Assembly (NCBI GenBank): GCA_049317265.1
Contig: JBMOIP010000020.1
Location: forward strand, 1-64,000
Direction: 5' to 3'
From: CAIVAT01 sp049317265
GTDB taxonomy: Bacteria; Bacteroidota; Bacteroidia; Bacteroidales; FEN-979
DNA: 64,000 nucleotides
Position 1 is the first letter of the stretch; every line of letters begins with the position of its first letter. A model generated the notes under the pieces. The model did not search any database and had not been told where the DNA came from. It was given only the letters and a program-made list of their open reading frames with translations. Shown here piece after piece: positions 15,918 through 24,652 of the stretch. The position numbers and the translations under genes are program-made.

Positions 15918-16706
15918 TTAATACAGATCAGGATAGATGAGATCTAGTCCGCATTTCAAATCCTGAAGATATTGCAACGCCCTGGCTACATGTTTTTTGG
16001 GGATGATCGAACCATGCTGCGGCAGCAATGCATTTATTTCAACATGCCGAAGGCGGTATACAAATCCCCGTGCGGCAATATTACTGGCCATGTAGTCAAC
16101 ATGAAAAAGGTTGAGTTTTAGTTCATGGCGGTTGAAATCATCCACAACAAGGTGCCAGTCCATATCAATAGAAGCCCATATATCACCCGAGAAGAGGAAT
16201 CCGGAGATCACATCGTATGTTGTAAAGGCTCCGGGGAAGTGAAGAAAAGGCGATTCAATGAATTTCAACTGGCGACCCGACTGAAAGGACCACACCGGGT
16301 TTTCGTTTATATTAACGAATGTATAGTCCGGGTTCCCATAATGGGGAAGCAATATATTGGTTCTCACAGAGGTGAGTATTCGGATGGAAGAATCAAAGGA
16401 AAGCCAGTCTGTCATGGAGGCCGCAACATCTGGATCCTGGTGACAAATGACAAGTCCGGTTATTTTTTCAAGTGAGACCACCTGGGCTGCCCTGTTTTTC
16501 ACAAACTCAAACGAGTTATGCCCACCAGGATCGACGATCAGGGCCTCCTGCCCGTCAACAATCAGGTAGGTATTACACCTGAATGCCGAGTCTTCAGGCA
16601 CTCCGAGCCAGTAAATGGCATGCTGGTCATCCTGGTAGAGAGGGGTAGGCTTGTCATACCGCTCCATAAACATGCGACCGAGTTCAACTAAATCAATGGT
16701 GTTCAT
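15918..16706 (-). CDS. MBL-fold diiron protein (ODP/flavodiiron-like)
   Basis: 262 residues from the ATG at 16706; an upstream in-frame start would extend into the cysH gene. It is a metallo-beta-lactamase fold without a flavodoxin domain. Candidate metal ligands are H89, D91 and D93 in CHQDPDVAAS, H156 in FLHFPGAF, D175 in SGDIW and H231 in PQHGSII. This arrangement fits the oxygen-binding diiron (ODP) and flavodiiron group better than hydrolytic beta-lactamases; the His that normally follows the second Asp of HxExDH is Val here. It starts 11 bases after the APS reductase stop, so it is in one operon, perhaps as an oxygen sensor or scavenger. Confidence 0.75.
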   Translation of the reverse strand: MNTIDLVELGRMFMERYDKPTPLYQDDQHAIYWLGVPEDSAFRCNTYLIVDGQEALIVDPGGHNSFEFVKNRAAQVVSLEKITGLVICHQDPDVAASMTDWLSFDSSIRILTSVRTNILLPHYGNPDYTFVNINENPVWSFQSGRQLKFIESPFLHFPGAFTTYDVISGFLFSGDIWASIDMDWHLVVDDFNRHELKLNLFHVDYMASNIAARGFVYRLRHVEINALLPQHGSIIPKKHVARALQYLQDLKCGLDLIYPDLY

Positions 16707-16717
16707 ATAGTATATTT

Positions 16718-17422
16718 TTAGCTCTTTTTGTGAAGTCCGCACTCCTTGAATTCCGGCAGTTCCCACCACCAGCGACCGGAACGGACATCCTCTCCCGGTT
16801 GAACCGACCTCGTGCATGGCATGCACCCGATACTGGGAAATCCTTTTGCATGCAGTTCACTTACCGGGATTTTATATAAATTAATGTACTGCCAAACCAT
16901 GTCAATAGTCCAGTTGATCAAAGGGTTAACTTTGATTATTTTATAAACAGGATTCCATTCAATCAGTGCTGTTGCTGAACGTGTAACCGACTGATCCCTG
17001 CGCATGCCGGTGATCCACACCTCCATCCCTGCCAATGCCTTTTGCAAAGGTTCAATTTTGCGAATGTGGCAGCACAACCTCCTGTTTTCAATACTCTCAT
17101 AGAAAAGATTGATTCCCTTAGCGTTAACCATCTCTTCGACTTTCTCCGCTGCCGGGAAACAGACATCGATCGCAACATCATATTTCTTCCGTGTAATATC
17201 CAGCAGGTCATAGGTTTCCTGGAAAAGCCGGCCTGTATCAAGGGTGAACTGCTTAACACCAGCATTTGACTGCGAAAGCATGTACGTAATCACCTGATCT
17301 TCTGCCCCAAGACTGGTTGAAAAAGCACTTTTCCCTTTATATTCAACAGCAAACCATGACAAAACATCTTCAGGTGAAGCGCCCTGAAATTTTTGATTTA
17401 ACATGTCAACCTTCTCTTGCAT
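16718..17422 (-). CDS. cysH: Assimilatory adenylyl-sulfate (APS) reductase, CysH family
   Basis: 234 residues from the ATG at 17422; the open frame continues upstream across the mpl start, which is improbable. Motifs: STSLGAEDQVI (PP-loop like), LDTGRLFQETYDL, the two cysteine pairs C117-C118 and C200/C203 (GCMPC) that bind a 4Fe-4S cluster, RRDQS, and the terminal catalytic C228 in KECGLH. The cluster cysteines mark an APS rather than PAPS reductase. It reduces APS to sulfite in assimilation. The operon partner is the diiron MBL protein. No ATP sulfurylase or sulfite reductase is in the window. Confidence 0.9.
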   Translation of the reverse strand: MQEKVDMLNQKFQGASPEDVLSWFAVEYKGKSAFSTSLGAEDQVITYMLSQSNAGVKQFTLDTGRLFQETYDLLDITRKKYDVAIDVCFPAAEKVEEMVNAKGINLFYESIENRRLCCHIRKIEPLQKALAGMEVWITGMRRDQSVTRSATALIEWNPVYKIIKVNPLINWTIDMVWQYINLYKIPVSELHAKGFPSIGCMPCTRSVQPGEDVRSGRWWWELPEFKECGLHKKS

Positions 17423-17501
17423 TTTTCTTCCGCTGGTTAAAATTTTTGTGAATTTACAACAATCATACAAGTAAATGCAAGTTTTTCCTGCAGGATTAAT
17501 G

Positions 17502-17509
17502 TATTTTTG
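17502..17509 (+). promoter_or_regulatory. Candidate -7 element of mpl
   Basis: TATTTTTG, a full TAnnTTTG match, 16 bases before the ATG at 17526. No TTG at the -33 distance. Confidence 0.35.
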
Positions 17510-17525
17510 ACCAAAATATTTCAGG

Positions 17526-18887
17526 ATGAATTTACATTTTATTGCCATCGGGGGCAGCGCCATGCACAATCTTGCGATTGCCCTTCATAAAAAAGGATAT
17601 GCCGTTTCGGGTTCTGACGACGAATTTTTCGAACCCTCGAAAAGCAGGCTGGCTTTATACAATATCCTTCCGGAAACTGAGGGATGGGATGCTTCAAAGA
17701 TTACCGCCGGGCTGGATGCAGTAATCCTCGGGATGCATGCGAAACCGGACAATCCAGAATTATTGCGAGCGAAAGAGCTGGGGATTAAAATATTCTCCTA
17801 TCCGGAATATCTTTATGAGCAATCGAAACACAAGAAAAGGGTTGTCATTGGCGGAAGTCATGGAAAGACCACCATCACGGCGATGATCCTTCATGTTTTG
17901 CAAAAGGCTGGCATCGACAGTGACTACATGGTAGGTGCGCAACTGGAGGGGTTTGATGTGATGGTAAAACTGACCGATAAAGCCCCGGTGATGGTGATTG
18001 AAGGAGACGAATACCTGACCTCACCGATCGACCTTCGACCGAAGTTTCATCTTTACAAACCGGATATTGCACTACTAAGTGGAATCGCCTGGGATCACAT
18101 TAATGTTTTTCCCACCTTTGAAAATTATATTGAGCAGTTTGTCATCTTCATCCACCAGATAACCCCTGGGGGCGCATTAATATACTGCAGCAACGATGAG
18201 GAGTTGCAACGTATTTGCCCCGGCTCCCGGGATGACGTAAAGACTATTCCGTATACTACCCTGGAACATCAGATCGACCATGGCGTGACAACTATTGTCG
18301 TTGATGGAAAAAACTATCCACTTCAGATTTTCGGAAGGCATAACCTCATGAATCTCAATGGAGCACGCCTTGTTTGCCAGCAACTTGGAATTGATGATTC
18401 CACCTTCTATCAGGCCATACAATCCTTTAAAGGGGCCTCCAAGCGGCTTGAACTGATCGCCCGGAACCATAGCAGGTATATTTATAAGGACTTTGCCCAT
18501 GCTCCATCCAAGGTGATGGCCACCCTTCAGGCCGTGAAAGAGCAATTCCCTGATAAAAAGGTAGTTGCCTGCCTTGAGTTACACACTTACAGCAGTCTGA
18601 ATAAAGAATTCCTGGGACAATACCTGGGCACCCTGGAACCGGCTGATCTGGCTATCGTCTATTTCAGTCCGCATGCCTTGCAATTGAAACGGTTGCCGGA
18701 AATCACCGTTCAGCAGGTTCAGGAAGGGTTTGGTAAAGCCGGCCTTGAGGTTTATACTGATTCGGGAGAGCTGGAAAAAAGAGTGTCCCGGGAAAAAGCT
18801 CCCGGGACAGTACTTCTGATGATGAGTTCAGGCAATTATGACGGCATTGACCTGAAGGAGTTCGGCTTGCGATGGGTTGACCTATAA
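17526..18887 (+). CDS. mpl: UDP-N-acetylmuramate:tripeptide ligase (Mpl)
   Basis: 453 residues, the size of Mpl. N-terminal Rossmann part begins HFIAIGGSAMHNLAIAL. The central Mur ligase domain has the ATP loop GGSHGKTTITAMI (about 110-122), EGDEYLTSPID, and SGIAWDHINVFPTF. The C-terminal domain holds HAPSKVMATLQA. Mpl joins the recycled tripeptide L-Ala-gamma-D-Glu-meso-Dap to UDP-MurNAc, in the cytoplasm. The start motif and the DEFFEPSKSRL segment are typical of Bacteroidota Mpl rather than MurC. It is divergent from cysH with 103 bases between. Confidence 0.9.
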   Translation: MNLHFIAIGGSAMHNLAIALHKKGYAVSGSDDEFFEPSKSRLALYNILPETEGWDASKITAGLDAVILGMHAKPDNPELLRAKELGIKIFSYPEYLYEQSKHKKRVVIGGSHGKTTITAMILHVLQKAGIDSDYMVGAQLEGFDVMVKLTDKAPVMVIEGDEYLTSPIDLRPKFHLYKPDIALLSGIAWDHINVFPTFENYIEQFVIFIHQITPGGALIYCSNDEELQRICPGSRDDVKTIPYTTLEHQIDHGVTTIVVDGKNYPLQIFGRHNLMNLNGARLVCQQLGIDDSTFYQAIQSFKGASKRLELIARNHSRYIYKDFAHAPSKVMATLQAVKEQFPDKKVVACLELHTYSSLNKEFLGQYLGTLEPADLAIVYFSPHALQLKRLPEITVQQVQEGFGKAGLEVYTDSGELEKRVSREKAPGTVLLMMSSGNYDGIDLKEFGLRWVDL

Positions 18888-18891
18888 CAGG

Positions 18892-20844
18892 TTAGCCATT
18901 CATCGAGATCAGGAACTCTTCGTTTGAACTTGTGAATTTCATCCTTTCCCTGAGGAATTCCATTGCTTCCAGCGGATTCATGTCGGCCAGGTGGTTCCTG
19001 AGTATCCAGATACGCTGTAATGCATCCTTATCAAGGAGAAGATCATCACGGCGTGTGCTGGAGGAGACAATGTCGATGGCAGGATAGATCCTTTTGTTGG
19101 AGAGTTTGCGGTCGAGCTGCAACTCCATGTTGCCGGTCCCCTTGAACTCTTCAAAGATCACCTCATCCATTTTCGACCCGGTTTCAATGAGCGCTGTGGC
19201 AATGATGGTGAGTGAACCACCATTTTCGATCTGGCGTGCAGCTCCAAAAAACCTTTTGGGTTTCTGAAGGGCATTGGCTTCCACACCACCTGATAAAACT
19301 TTTCCTGAGGCGGGTGCAACCGTATTGTAAGCGCGGGCAAGACGTGTAATGGAGTCAAGAAGAATGACCACATCATGTCCGCATTCCACCAGGCGTTTTG
19401 CCTTTTCAAGGATGATGTTGGAGATGCGGGTATGCCTCTCGGCTGGTTCGTCGAAGGTGGAGGAGATTACTTCCGCCTTCACACTGCGCTGCATGTCGGT
19501 AACCTCTTCGGGACGTTCGTCGATGAGTAAAATGATCATGTAAACATCGGGATGGTTCGCGGCGATGGCATTGGCAATTTCTTTCAGCAGGACCGTCTTA
19601 CCTGTTTTAGGTTGTGCGACGATCAAACCGCGCTGACCGAATCCAATCGGAGCAAACATATCGATCACACGGGTCGACATGCTTTCGTTCTTGTGGCCGG
19701 TCAGTTTAAACTTCTTCATCGGGAATAGCGGGGTGAGGTAGTCGAAGGGGATACGGTCACGCACCTCTTCCGGTTTACGGCCATTGATCAGGTCGACCTT
19801 GATGAGGGGGAAGTATTTCTCCCCTTCTTTCGGCGGGCGGATCGTGCCTCTGACGGTATCGCCGGTTTTGAGACCGAACAGTTTGATCTGTGACTGCGAC
19901 ACATAAATATCGTCCGGGGAGTTGAGGTAGTTATAATCGGAGGAACGGAGGAATCCGTAACCATCGGTCATAATTTCCAGGACCCCTTCACTTACAATGA
20001 TCCCTTCGAACTCGAAAGGAAACTCTTCGCGGTGGCGTTCAGGGAATTTCCGGGGAAAATCCCGCTGTTTGCGTTCTTCAACAACAGGCGGAACCTGTGC
20101 ATCGGCAACCACGGCTGAATCACCGGCGGCAACCTCGGTTGTTTCAATTACACCATCCGGTTTCTGGATGACATCAACAGGATCGATGGCTACATAAGGC
20201 TTATCGGCTGTTTCATCGAAGTCGAAGCGTTCTGCCGAAGTGTCAAGCAATTCGGGCATGGTCATCTGCACGAGTGGTTCTGCAGGTTGTTTTTCCTGGT
20301 AAGGACGGAAGGGTTTATTCTCCCTTGGGGGTTTCTGCTCCCTTGGATTGCGGTGTTCACGGGGTGGCTGTGGCTCTCTTGGTGGCAGCGCTTCTCTGGG
20401 TGGTCGTGGTTCGCGGGGAGGCAATGGCTCTCTTGGAGCCTGCGGATCCCTGGGAGCCTGTGGTTCCCTTGGCGGACGCTGGTCCCTGGGAGGACGATTT
20501 TCACGTGGCAAACGCTGATCGGCTTTTGGCAGTTCTTTGTTTTCTCCTGCAGGAGTTTCCGGCCGGGGTTCCCTGGGTGGGCGCGGTGCAACAGGTTCAC
20601 GCGGTTCACGCGGTTCCTGTGGCTTTCCATCAATATCCTTCCGAGGGCGTCCGCGGAAAGGTTTTACCAATTCTTGTTTTTCTTTGTCTAAAATCTCCGG
20701 GGTGGGATTGAGCGCCTGGTGGTCCAGAATTTTATAGATGAGATCCTGCTTTTCAAGTTTATCAACTTTGGGGATGTTGAACTCTTTAGCAATTACTCTG
20801 ATCTCTGACAGCTCTTTGCTGTCGAGGGAAATAATGTCATACAT
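18892..20844 (-). CDS. rho: Transcription termination factor Rho with long disordered insertion
   Basis: 650 residues, against about 420 for E. coli Rho. Rho_N domain about 1-45. Residues about 60-190 are a low-complexity Pro/Arg/Glu region with repeated PPREP units, followed by an acidic stretch to 255. The RNA-binding cold-shock-like domain is about 280-350 (MTDGYGFLRSSDYNYLNSP). The RecA-like ATPase has Walker A at PKTGKT (412-417), then ILLIDERPEEVTDM and VILLDSITRLARAYN. It is a hexameric RNA helicase that ends transcription. In Bacteroides thetaiotaomicron a comparable insertion drives phase separation. It converges with mpl, with 4 bases between stop codons. Confidence 0.95.
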   Translation of the reverse strand: MYDIISLDSKELSEIRVIAKEFNIPKVDKLEKQDLIYKILDHQALNPTPEILDKEKQELVKPFRGRPRKDIDGKPQEPREPREPVAPRPPREPRPETPAGENKELPKADQRLPRENRPPRDQRPPREPQAPRDPQAPREPLPPREPRPPREALPPREPQPPREHRNPREQKPPRENKPFRPYQEKQPAEPLVQMTMPELLDTSAERFDFDETADKPYVAIDPVDVIQKPDGVIETTEVAAGDSAVVADAQVPPVVEERKQRDFPRKFPERHREEFPFEFEGIIVSEGVLEIMTDGYGFLRSSDYNYLNSPDDIYVSQSQIKLFGLKTGDTVRGTIRPPKEGEKYFPLIKVDLINGRKPEEVRDRIPFDYLTPLFPMKKFKLTGHKNESMSTRVIDMFAPIGFGQRGLIVAQPKTGKTVLLKEIANAIAANHPDVYMIILLIDERPEEVTDMQRSVKAEVISSTFDEPAERHTRISNIILEKAKRLVECGHDVVILLDSITRLARAYNTVAPASGKVLSGGVEANALQKPKRFFGAARQIENGGSLTIIATALIETGSKMDEVIFEEFKGTGNMELQLDRKLSNKRIYPAIDIVSSSTRRDDLLLDKDALQRIWILRNHLADMNPLEAMEFLRERMKFTSSNEEFLISMNG

Positions 20845-20961
20845 GTTTAAAAAAATTTATTTGATTGAATAGTCAATGTGAAAATGAACTATAGTTTGGG
20901 GATATAAAGTGAAATGGGTTGAATCTGAACTAAGAAAAGATCGTGGGGATTTAAATCGATG

Positions 20962-20991
20962 CAAATATATAAAAAATTAATGGATTATCAA
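20962..20991 (-). promoter_or_regulatory. Promoter of rho
   Basis: On the minus strand, TTG (20991-20989), a 19-base spacer, then TATATTTG (20969-20962): a full consensus match. It gives a leader of roughly 110 bases before the ATG at 20844, long enough for leader-based autoregulation, which is common for rho. Confidence 0.55.
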
Positions 20992-21061
20992 GTTTTTTTC
21001 GGGACTCATTTCAAGCCAATGGAAATCTTTCCTAATTTCGCAGTAAATTAATGTTTATAAC

Positions 21062-21538
21062 ATGTTACAACGAATTCAGACCATTTACCTTGCTATTGTA
21101 GCCATTGCCTGCATCCTGCTCTTCTTCTTCCCGCTGGCTACCTATTTTCATGAGGTCCAGGGCAATTATAAATTATTCATTTACGGGATTAAAAGCATGG
21201 ATCCGGATCCCAAGGTACCATTCAGTTCCTATTTCACGATTCCATTGATTTTCATGGTTGTCGCCTCCTTCATCTTCTCGGTTTCTACCATTTTTCTCTT
21301 TAAAAACCGTCCGCTTCAGATCAGGCTGTGTTCGTTCAACATGCTCACCAACATTGTTTTGATCATGGTGATTTTCTTCTTTTATGCCACCAAGATCACA
21401 ACCCTGACACAGATTGAACCCGAATACAACTATACCGGGATGGTGATGCCGTTGGTATCGGTGTTGTTTTTAATTCTCGCCACCCAGGCAATTAAGAAGG
21501 ATGAGGCGCTGGTGAAGTCGGCGGACAGGCTTAGATAG
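21062..21538 (+). CDS. DUF4293 membrane protein
   Basis: 158 residues with four predicted TM helices (about 5-27, 58-80, 90-112, 122-145) and the family start MLQRIQTIYLAIVAIA. DUF4293 is a Bacteroidota-restricted family commonly found beside rho, as here (divergent, 217 bases apart). Function unknown. A weak -7-like element TAATTTCG is at 21033-21040. The G of its TAG stop starts a GAATATT repeat. Confidence 0.88.
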   Translation: MLQRIQTIYLAIVAIACILLFFFPLATYFHEVQGNYKLFIYGIKSMDPDPKVPFSSYFTIPLIFMVVASFIFSVSTIFLFKNRPLQIRLCSFNMLTNIVLIMVIFFFYATKITTLTQIEPEYNYTGMVMPLVSVLFLILATQAIKKDEALVKSADRLR

Positions 21539-21575
21539 AATATGAATATTGAATATTGAACAACGAATTCTGAAG
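21538..21575 (+). repeat. GAATATT element B1
   Basis: About three 7-bp units (GAATAT, GAATATT, GAATATT) followed by the tail GAACAACGAATTCTGAAG. The first G is the last base of the DUF4293 TAG stop. Copies B2 (22110) and B3 (24607) share the units and the tail. Confidence 0.8.
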
Positions 21576-21597
21576 TTCGAAATTGGGTAAATTGAGC

Positions 21598-22089
21598 CTA
21601 ACGAGGAACATCCAGAACTTCCAGGTCCCGCATGTTTCCGTTGTCGAGGATGAGCCGGATGGCTGTGATTGATTTGTGGATCCCGTATTTTCCGGCGGCG
21701 CCGGGGTTGATGTGAAGGAGATCGTATTTTTTATCGTAGATCACTTTCAGGATATGGGAATGGCCACAGACGAACAGTTTCGGCCTTTCCTGCTCAATCA
21801 ACAAACGGGCTTTATGATCATACCGCCCGGGATACCCTCCGATATGGGTTATAAGCACTTTTATATTCTCCACCATGAAAAGTTGTACCTCCGGATGTTC
21901 GATGCGTACATCCTGCCCGTCAATATTGCCATATACGGCACGCAATGGTTTGAGCTCCCTTAACTGCCTGTCGATGCCTATGTTGCCCATATCGCCGGCA
22001 TGCCAGATCTCATCAACCTCGGAAAAGAAGTTCAGAACGCTTGGGTGAACAAAGCCGTGGGTATCGGAGAGGATGGCGATGCGGAGCAT
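21598..22089 (-). CDS. YfcE/MJ0936-type metallophosphoesterase
   Basis: 163 residues. It carries the calcineurin-like motifs in order: LSDTHG (D8, H10), HAGDMG, VYGNIDG (standing for GNHD), ITHIGGYPG, CGHSHI and NPGAAGKYG. The length and motif set match the small phosphodiesterase family of YfcE. It hydrolyses phosphodiesters with a two-metal site, in the cytoplasm; the natural substrate is not known. The minus strand has TAAATTTG at 22101-22094, just before its ATG. Confidence 0.9.
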   Translation of the reverse strand: MLRIAILSDTHGFVHPSVLNFFSEVDEIWHAGDMGNIGIDRQLRELKPLRAVYGNIDGQDVRIEHPEVQLFMVENIKVLITHIGGYPGRYDHKARLLIEQERPKLFVCGHSHILKVIYDKKYDLLHINPGAAGKYGIHKSITAIRLILDNGNMRDLEVLDVPR

Positions 22090-22109
22090 TTTGCAAATTT
22101 AGAAGAAAT

Positions 22110-22148
22110 GAATATTGAATATTGAATATTGAACAACGAATTTTGAAG
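22110..22148 (+). repeat. GAATATT element B2
   Basis: Three exact GAATATT units then GAACAACGAATTTTGAAG, nearly identical to B1. It lies upstream of the phosphoesterase gene, not at a stop codon. Confidence 0.8.
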
Positions 22149-22222
22149 TATGGACTGATATTTCATATGGTCAATTCCCAAACTATGACACATTCTGTTT
22201 CTCTCTATGGTTCTCAGTGAAT

Positions 22223-22269
22223 TCTCAGTGGTTCTCTGTGTAATTTTGTTTCACAGAGAACCGCTGAGA
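22223..22269. repeat. REP-like hairpin E1
   Basis: Arms of 18 bases at 22223-22240 and 22252-22269 with one mismatch that still allows G-U pairing, and an 11-base loop. The core word is GGTTCTCTGTG. Flanking sequence (22203-22222 and 22270-22291) contains further copies of the TTCTCAGTG and CACAGAG words. Resembles the hairpin at 47949-47998 in organisation but not in sequence. Confidence 0.75.
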
Positions 22270-22349
22270 AACTGCACAGAGAGCCACAAAGAGGAATTTC
22301 ATGAATCAATCATTTGTTTTTTGTATTTTTGATTGATATAAACGTAAAA

Positions 22350-23204
22350 ATGGTTTTTAGAAAAATTGTCTTCCTGTTGCTTGTTAATTGTGTTGCAGGG
22401 TTTGCACAGGGTCAGTCACTTAAAATCCTGACCTATAATATCAGGTATGACAATCCGGGAGACGGCGTGAATTCGTGGCATAACAGGCGGGATTGGCTGT
22501 GTGAACAGGTAAAACAGGTTTTCCCCGGCTTGTTTGGAATACAGGAGGGACTTTTTTCTCAAATCCAATACATTGACAGTGTTTTTAAGGGTTACCGACG
22601 CATTGGTGTGGGCCGTGAAGATGGAAAAGCCAAAGGAGAGTTCAGTGCCATATACTACGATGCCAAAAAGTTCAGGATGTTAAAGCAGTCTACCTTCTGG
22701 CTCTCTCCTACCCCCGGTAAAGTATCAGTTGGCTGGGATGCTGCGCTGGAGCGTATTTGCACTTATGGACTTTTCCAGGAGATTGCGACCGGCAAAAAGT
22801 TCTGGATGTTTAACACCCATTTTGATCATATCGGGGTTAATGCGCGTAAAAACAGTGCTTTATTGATCCTTAAGCGCATCAGGACATTGAATACGGCAGG
22901 GTATCCGGTCATTTTGACAGGAGATTTTAACGGGGGACCCGAAAGCGAACCCATTCAACTGATTGCAGCGCAACTCCAGGATTCAAAGGTGGCCGACAAA
23001 TCGATGTCGATGGGTCCCGGGGGTACCTTCAACGGGTTTGACCCCAAAAAACCAATTACTGAACGGATCGACTTCATCTTTGCAAGTAAAAAGGGAGTCC
23101 ATATTCAGGATTACTACGTGATGCGTGAAACCCGAAACAACCGGTTTGCCTCCGATCATTTTGCAGTGGTTGCCGAGTTAAAGTGTGGTGGGTTTGAATT
23201 TTAA
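22350..23204 (+). CDS. Exported endonuclease/exonuclease/phosphatase (EEP) family protein
   Basis: 284 residues from the ATG at 22350, which starts a signal peptide (VFRKIVFLLLVNCVAGFAQG); an in-frame ATG at 22314 would put 12 extra residues before it. EEP motifs are all present: LTYNIRYDNPGDG, GIQEGLFSQ (catalytic Glu region), NTHFDHIGVNAR, TGDFNGGPESEP, FIFASK and ASDHFAVVAEL. Members with this signature in Bacteroidota are exported phosphodiesterases of unknown substrate. It is probably periplasmic. TATTTTTG at 22324-22331 is a possible -7 element. Confidence 0.88.
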   Translation: MVFRKIVFLLLVNCVAGFAQGQSLKILTYNIRYDNPGDGVNSWHNRRDWLCEQVKQVFPGLFGIQEGLFSQIQYIDSVFKGYRRIGVGREDGKAKGEFSAIYYDAKKFRMLKQSTFWLSPTPGKVSVGWDAALERICTYGLFQEIATGKKFWMFNTHFDHIGVNARKNSALLILKRIRTLNTAGYPVILTGDFNGGPESEPIQLIAAQLQDSKVADKSMSMGPGGTFNGFDPKKPITERIDFIFASKKGVHIQDYYVMRETRNNRFASDHFAVVAELKCGGFEF

Positions 23205-23264
23205 GGTAAATAACAAGAATTGGGTTAATTAACCTATTTTTGTTGTTTGATACGAAATTCATCC

Positions 23265-24608
23265 ATGGAGAACCTTGTATTTATCCTTTTCGGTTTGGGA
23301 ACCATTGCCGGGCTGGTCATGGTTTTCATAAGACTGGGTAAACATTCGTCCAAACGGGATGAATCAGAAGCGCTGCGACTTCAGATCGAGACCCTTTCAA
23401 AAGAAAAAAGCACCATAGAAGAACGGGCCAGGATGTTAAGGGATCAACTGGATTCATCGAACCGGCTGATGGCGGAGAAGGATAATACCATCATTGATCT
23501 CAACAGAAAACTGACAACCCGGGAAACGGAATACATCAGCCTGGATCAAAAACTGAATGAACAAAAGGCTGACATCGAACATCTTCAGGATAAATTCAGG
23601 CTGGAGTTTAAAAATCTCGCCAACGAGATCCTTGAGGAAAAGAGCCAAAAGTTCACCGAGCAGAATAGAACAAAACTTGATGAGATCCTGAAACCATTGG
23701 GGGAGAAAATCCGGGATTTTGAAAAAAAGGTGGACGAAACCTACGACAAGGAGTCAAAACAACGGTTCTCCCTGGAAAAAGAGATCAAAAACCTTACCGA
23801 CCTCAATCAACAGATCAGCAAGGAGGCCAACAACCTTACCAATGCACTGAAGGGCCAGGCAAAAACCCGGGGAAACTGGGGAGAGGTCATCCTCGAAAGC
23901 ATCCTCGAAAAATCGGGCCTGACCCGCGACCGGGAATTTTTCATCCAGTCATCGTATACGAACGATCATGGAAAGCGCCTGCAACCTGATGTGATCGTGG
24001 CTTACCCCGGCGAGCGTAATGTGGTTATCGACGCTAAAGTGTCGCTGGTGGCATATGAACAATACTCCTCTTCAGAAAGCAGGGAAGAGCAGGAAATGGC
24101 CGCGCGTGACCACCTGCAATCAGTTAAAAACCATATTATTGACCTGAGCAGCAAGAATTACCAGGATATCTATGCGTTGAAGAGTCTCGACTTCGTGATG
24201 CTCTTTATGCCCATCGAACCAGCTTATATGCTGGCGATGCAAAGTGATCCGAACCTCTGGAACTGGGCATACGACCGCAGGATCCTGCTGATCAGTCCGA
24301 CGAACCTGATAGCAGCCCTGCGCATGATCGCCAATTTATGGAGGGTCGAATACCAGAACAAGAATGCTGTTGAAATTGCCAGGCAAAGCGGAGAACTGTA
24401 TGACAAATTCACCGGTTTTCTTGAAGACCTGCTGGACATTGGCTCAAAACTCGATGCAACCCATAAAGCATATGATGCCTCCATCAACAAACTCTCTACT
24501 GGCAAAGGCAACCTTATCAGGCGGGTGGAGAATATCAAATTACTGGGAGCGAAGGCGGGGAAAGAGATTCCAAGGTCGTTGCTTGAGAAGGTTGAAGAAG
24601 AGAAATGA
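23265..24608 (+). CDS. rmuC: DNA recombination protein RmuC
   Basis: 447 residues from the ATG at 23265 (MENLVFILFGLG); a TTG at 23247 is in frame but less likely. One N-terminal TM helix (about 3-23), a long coiled coil (about 35-175), then the nuclease-like RmuC domain (about 185-440) with GNWGEVILESILEKSGL, QPDVIVAYPGERNVVIDAKVS and DFVMLFMPIEPAY. RmuC limits rearrangements at repeats and inverted sequences and resembles restriction-type nuclease folds. Its TGA stop is part of repeat B3. Confidence 0.92.
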   Translation: MENLVFILFGLGTIAGLVMVFIRLGKHSSKRDESEALRLQIETLSKEKSTIEERARMLRDQLDSSNRLMAEKDNTIIDLNRKLTTRETEYISLDQKLNEQKADIEHLQDKFRLEFKNLANEILEEKSQKFTEQNRTKLDEILKPLGEKIRDFEKKVDETYDKESKQRFSLEKEIKNLTDLNQQISKEANNLTNALKGQAKTRGNWGEVILESILEKSGLTRDREFFIQSSYTNDHGKRLQPDVIVAYPGERNVVIDAKVSLVAYEQYSSSESREEQEMAARDHLQSVKNHIIDLSSKNYQDIYALKSLDFVMLFMPIEPAYMLAMQSDPNLWNWAYDRRILLISPTNLIAALRMIANLWRVEYQNKNAVEIARQSGELYDKFTGFLEDLLDIGSKLDATHKAYDASINKLSTGKGNLIRRVENIKLLGAKAGKEIPRSLLEKVEEEK

Positions 24609-24645
24609 ATATTGAATATTGATTAACGAATTTTGAATATTGAAC
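24607..24645 (+). repeat. GAATATT element B3
   Basis: Two GAATATT units starting with the GA of the rmuC TGA (24606-24608), then GATTAACGAATTTTGAATATTGAAC. Fills most of the 44 bases between rmuC and rlmB. Confidence 0.8.
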
Positions 24646-24652
24646 TATTATC

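Noticed and set aside
20274..20711. Plus-strand Trp/Val-rich open frames of 123-145 residues
   Set aside because: Antisense shadows of the Pro/Arg-rich part of rho; composition is explained by the PPREP codons.
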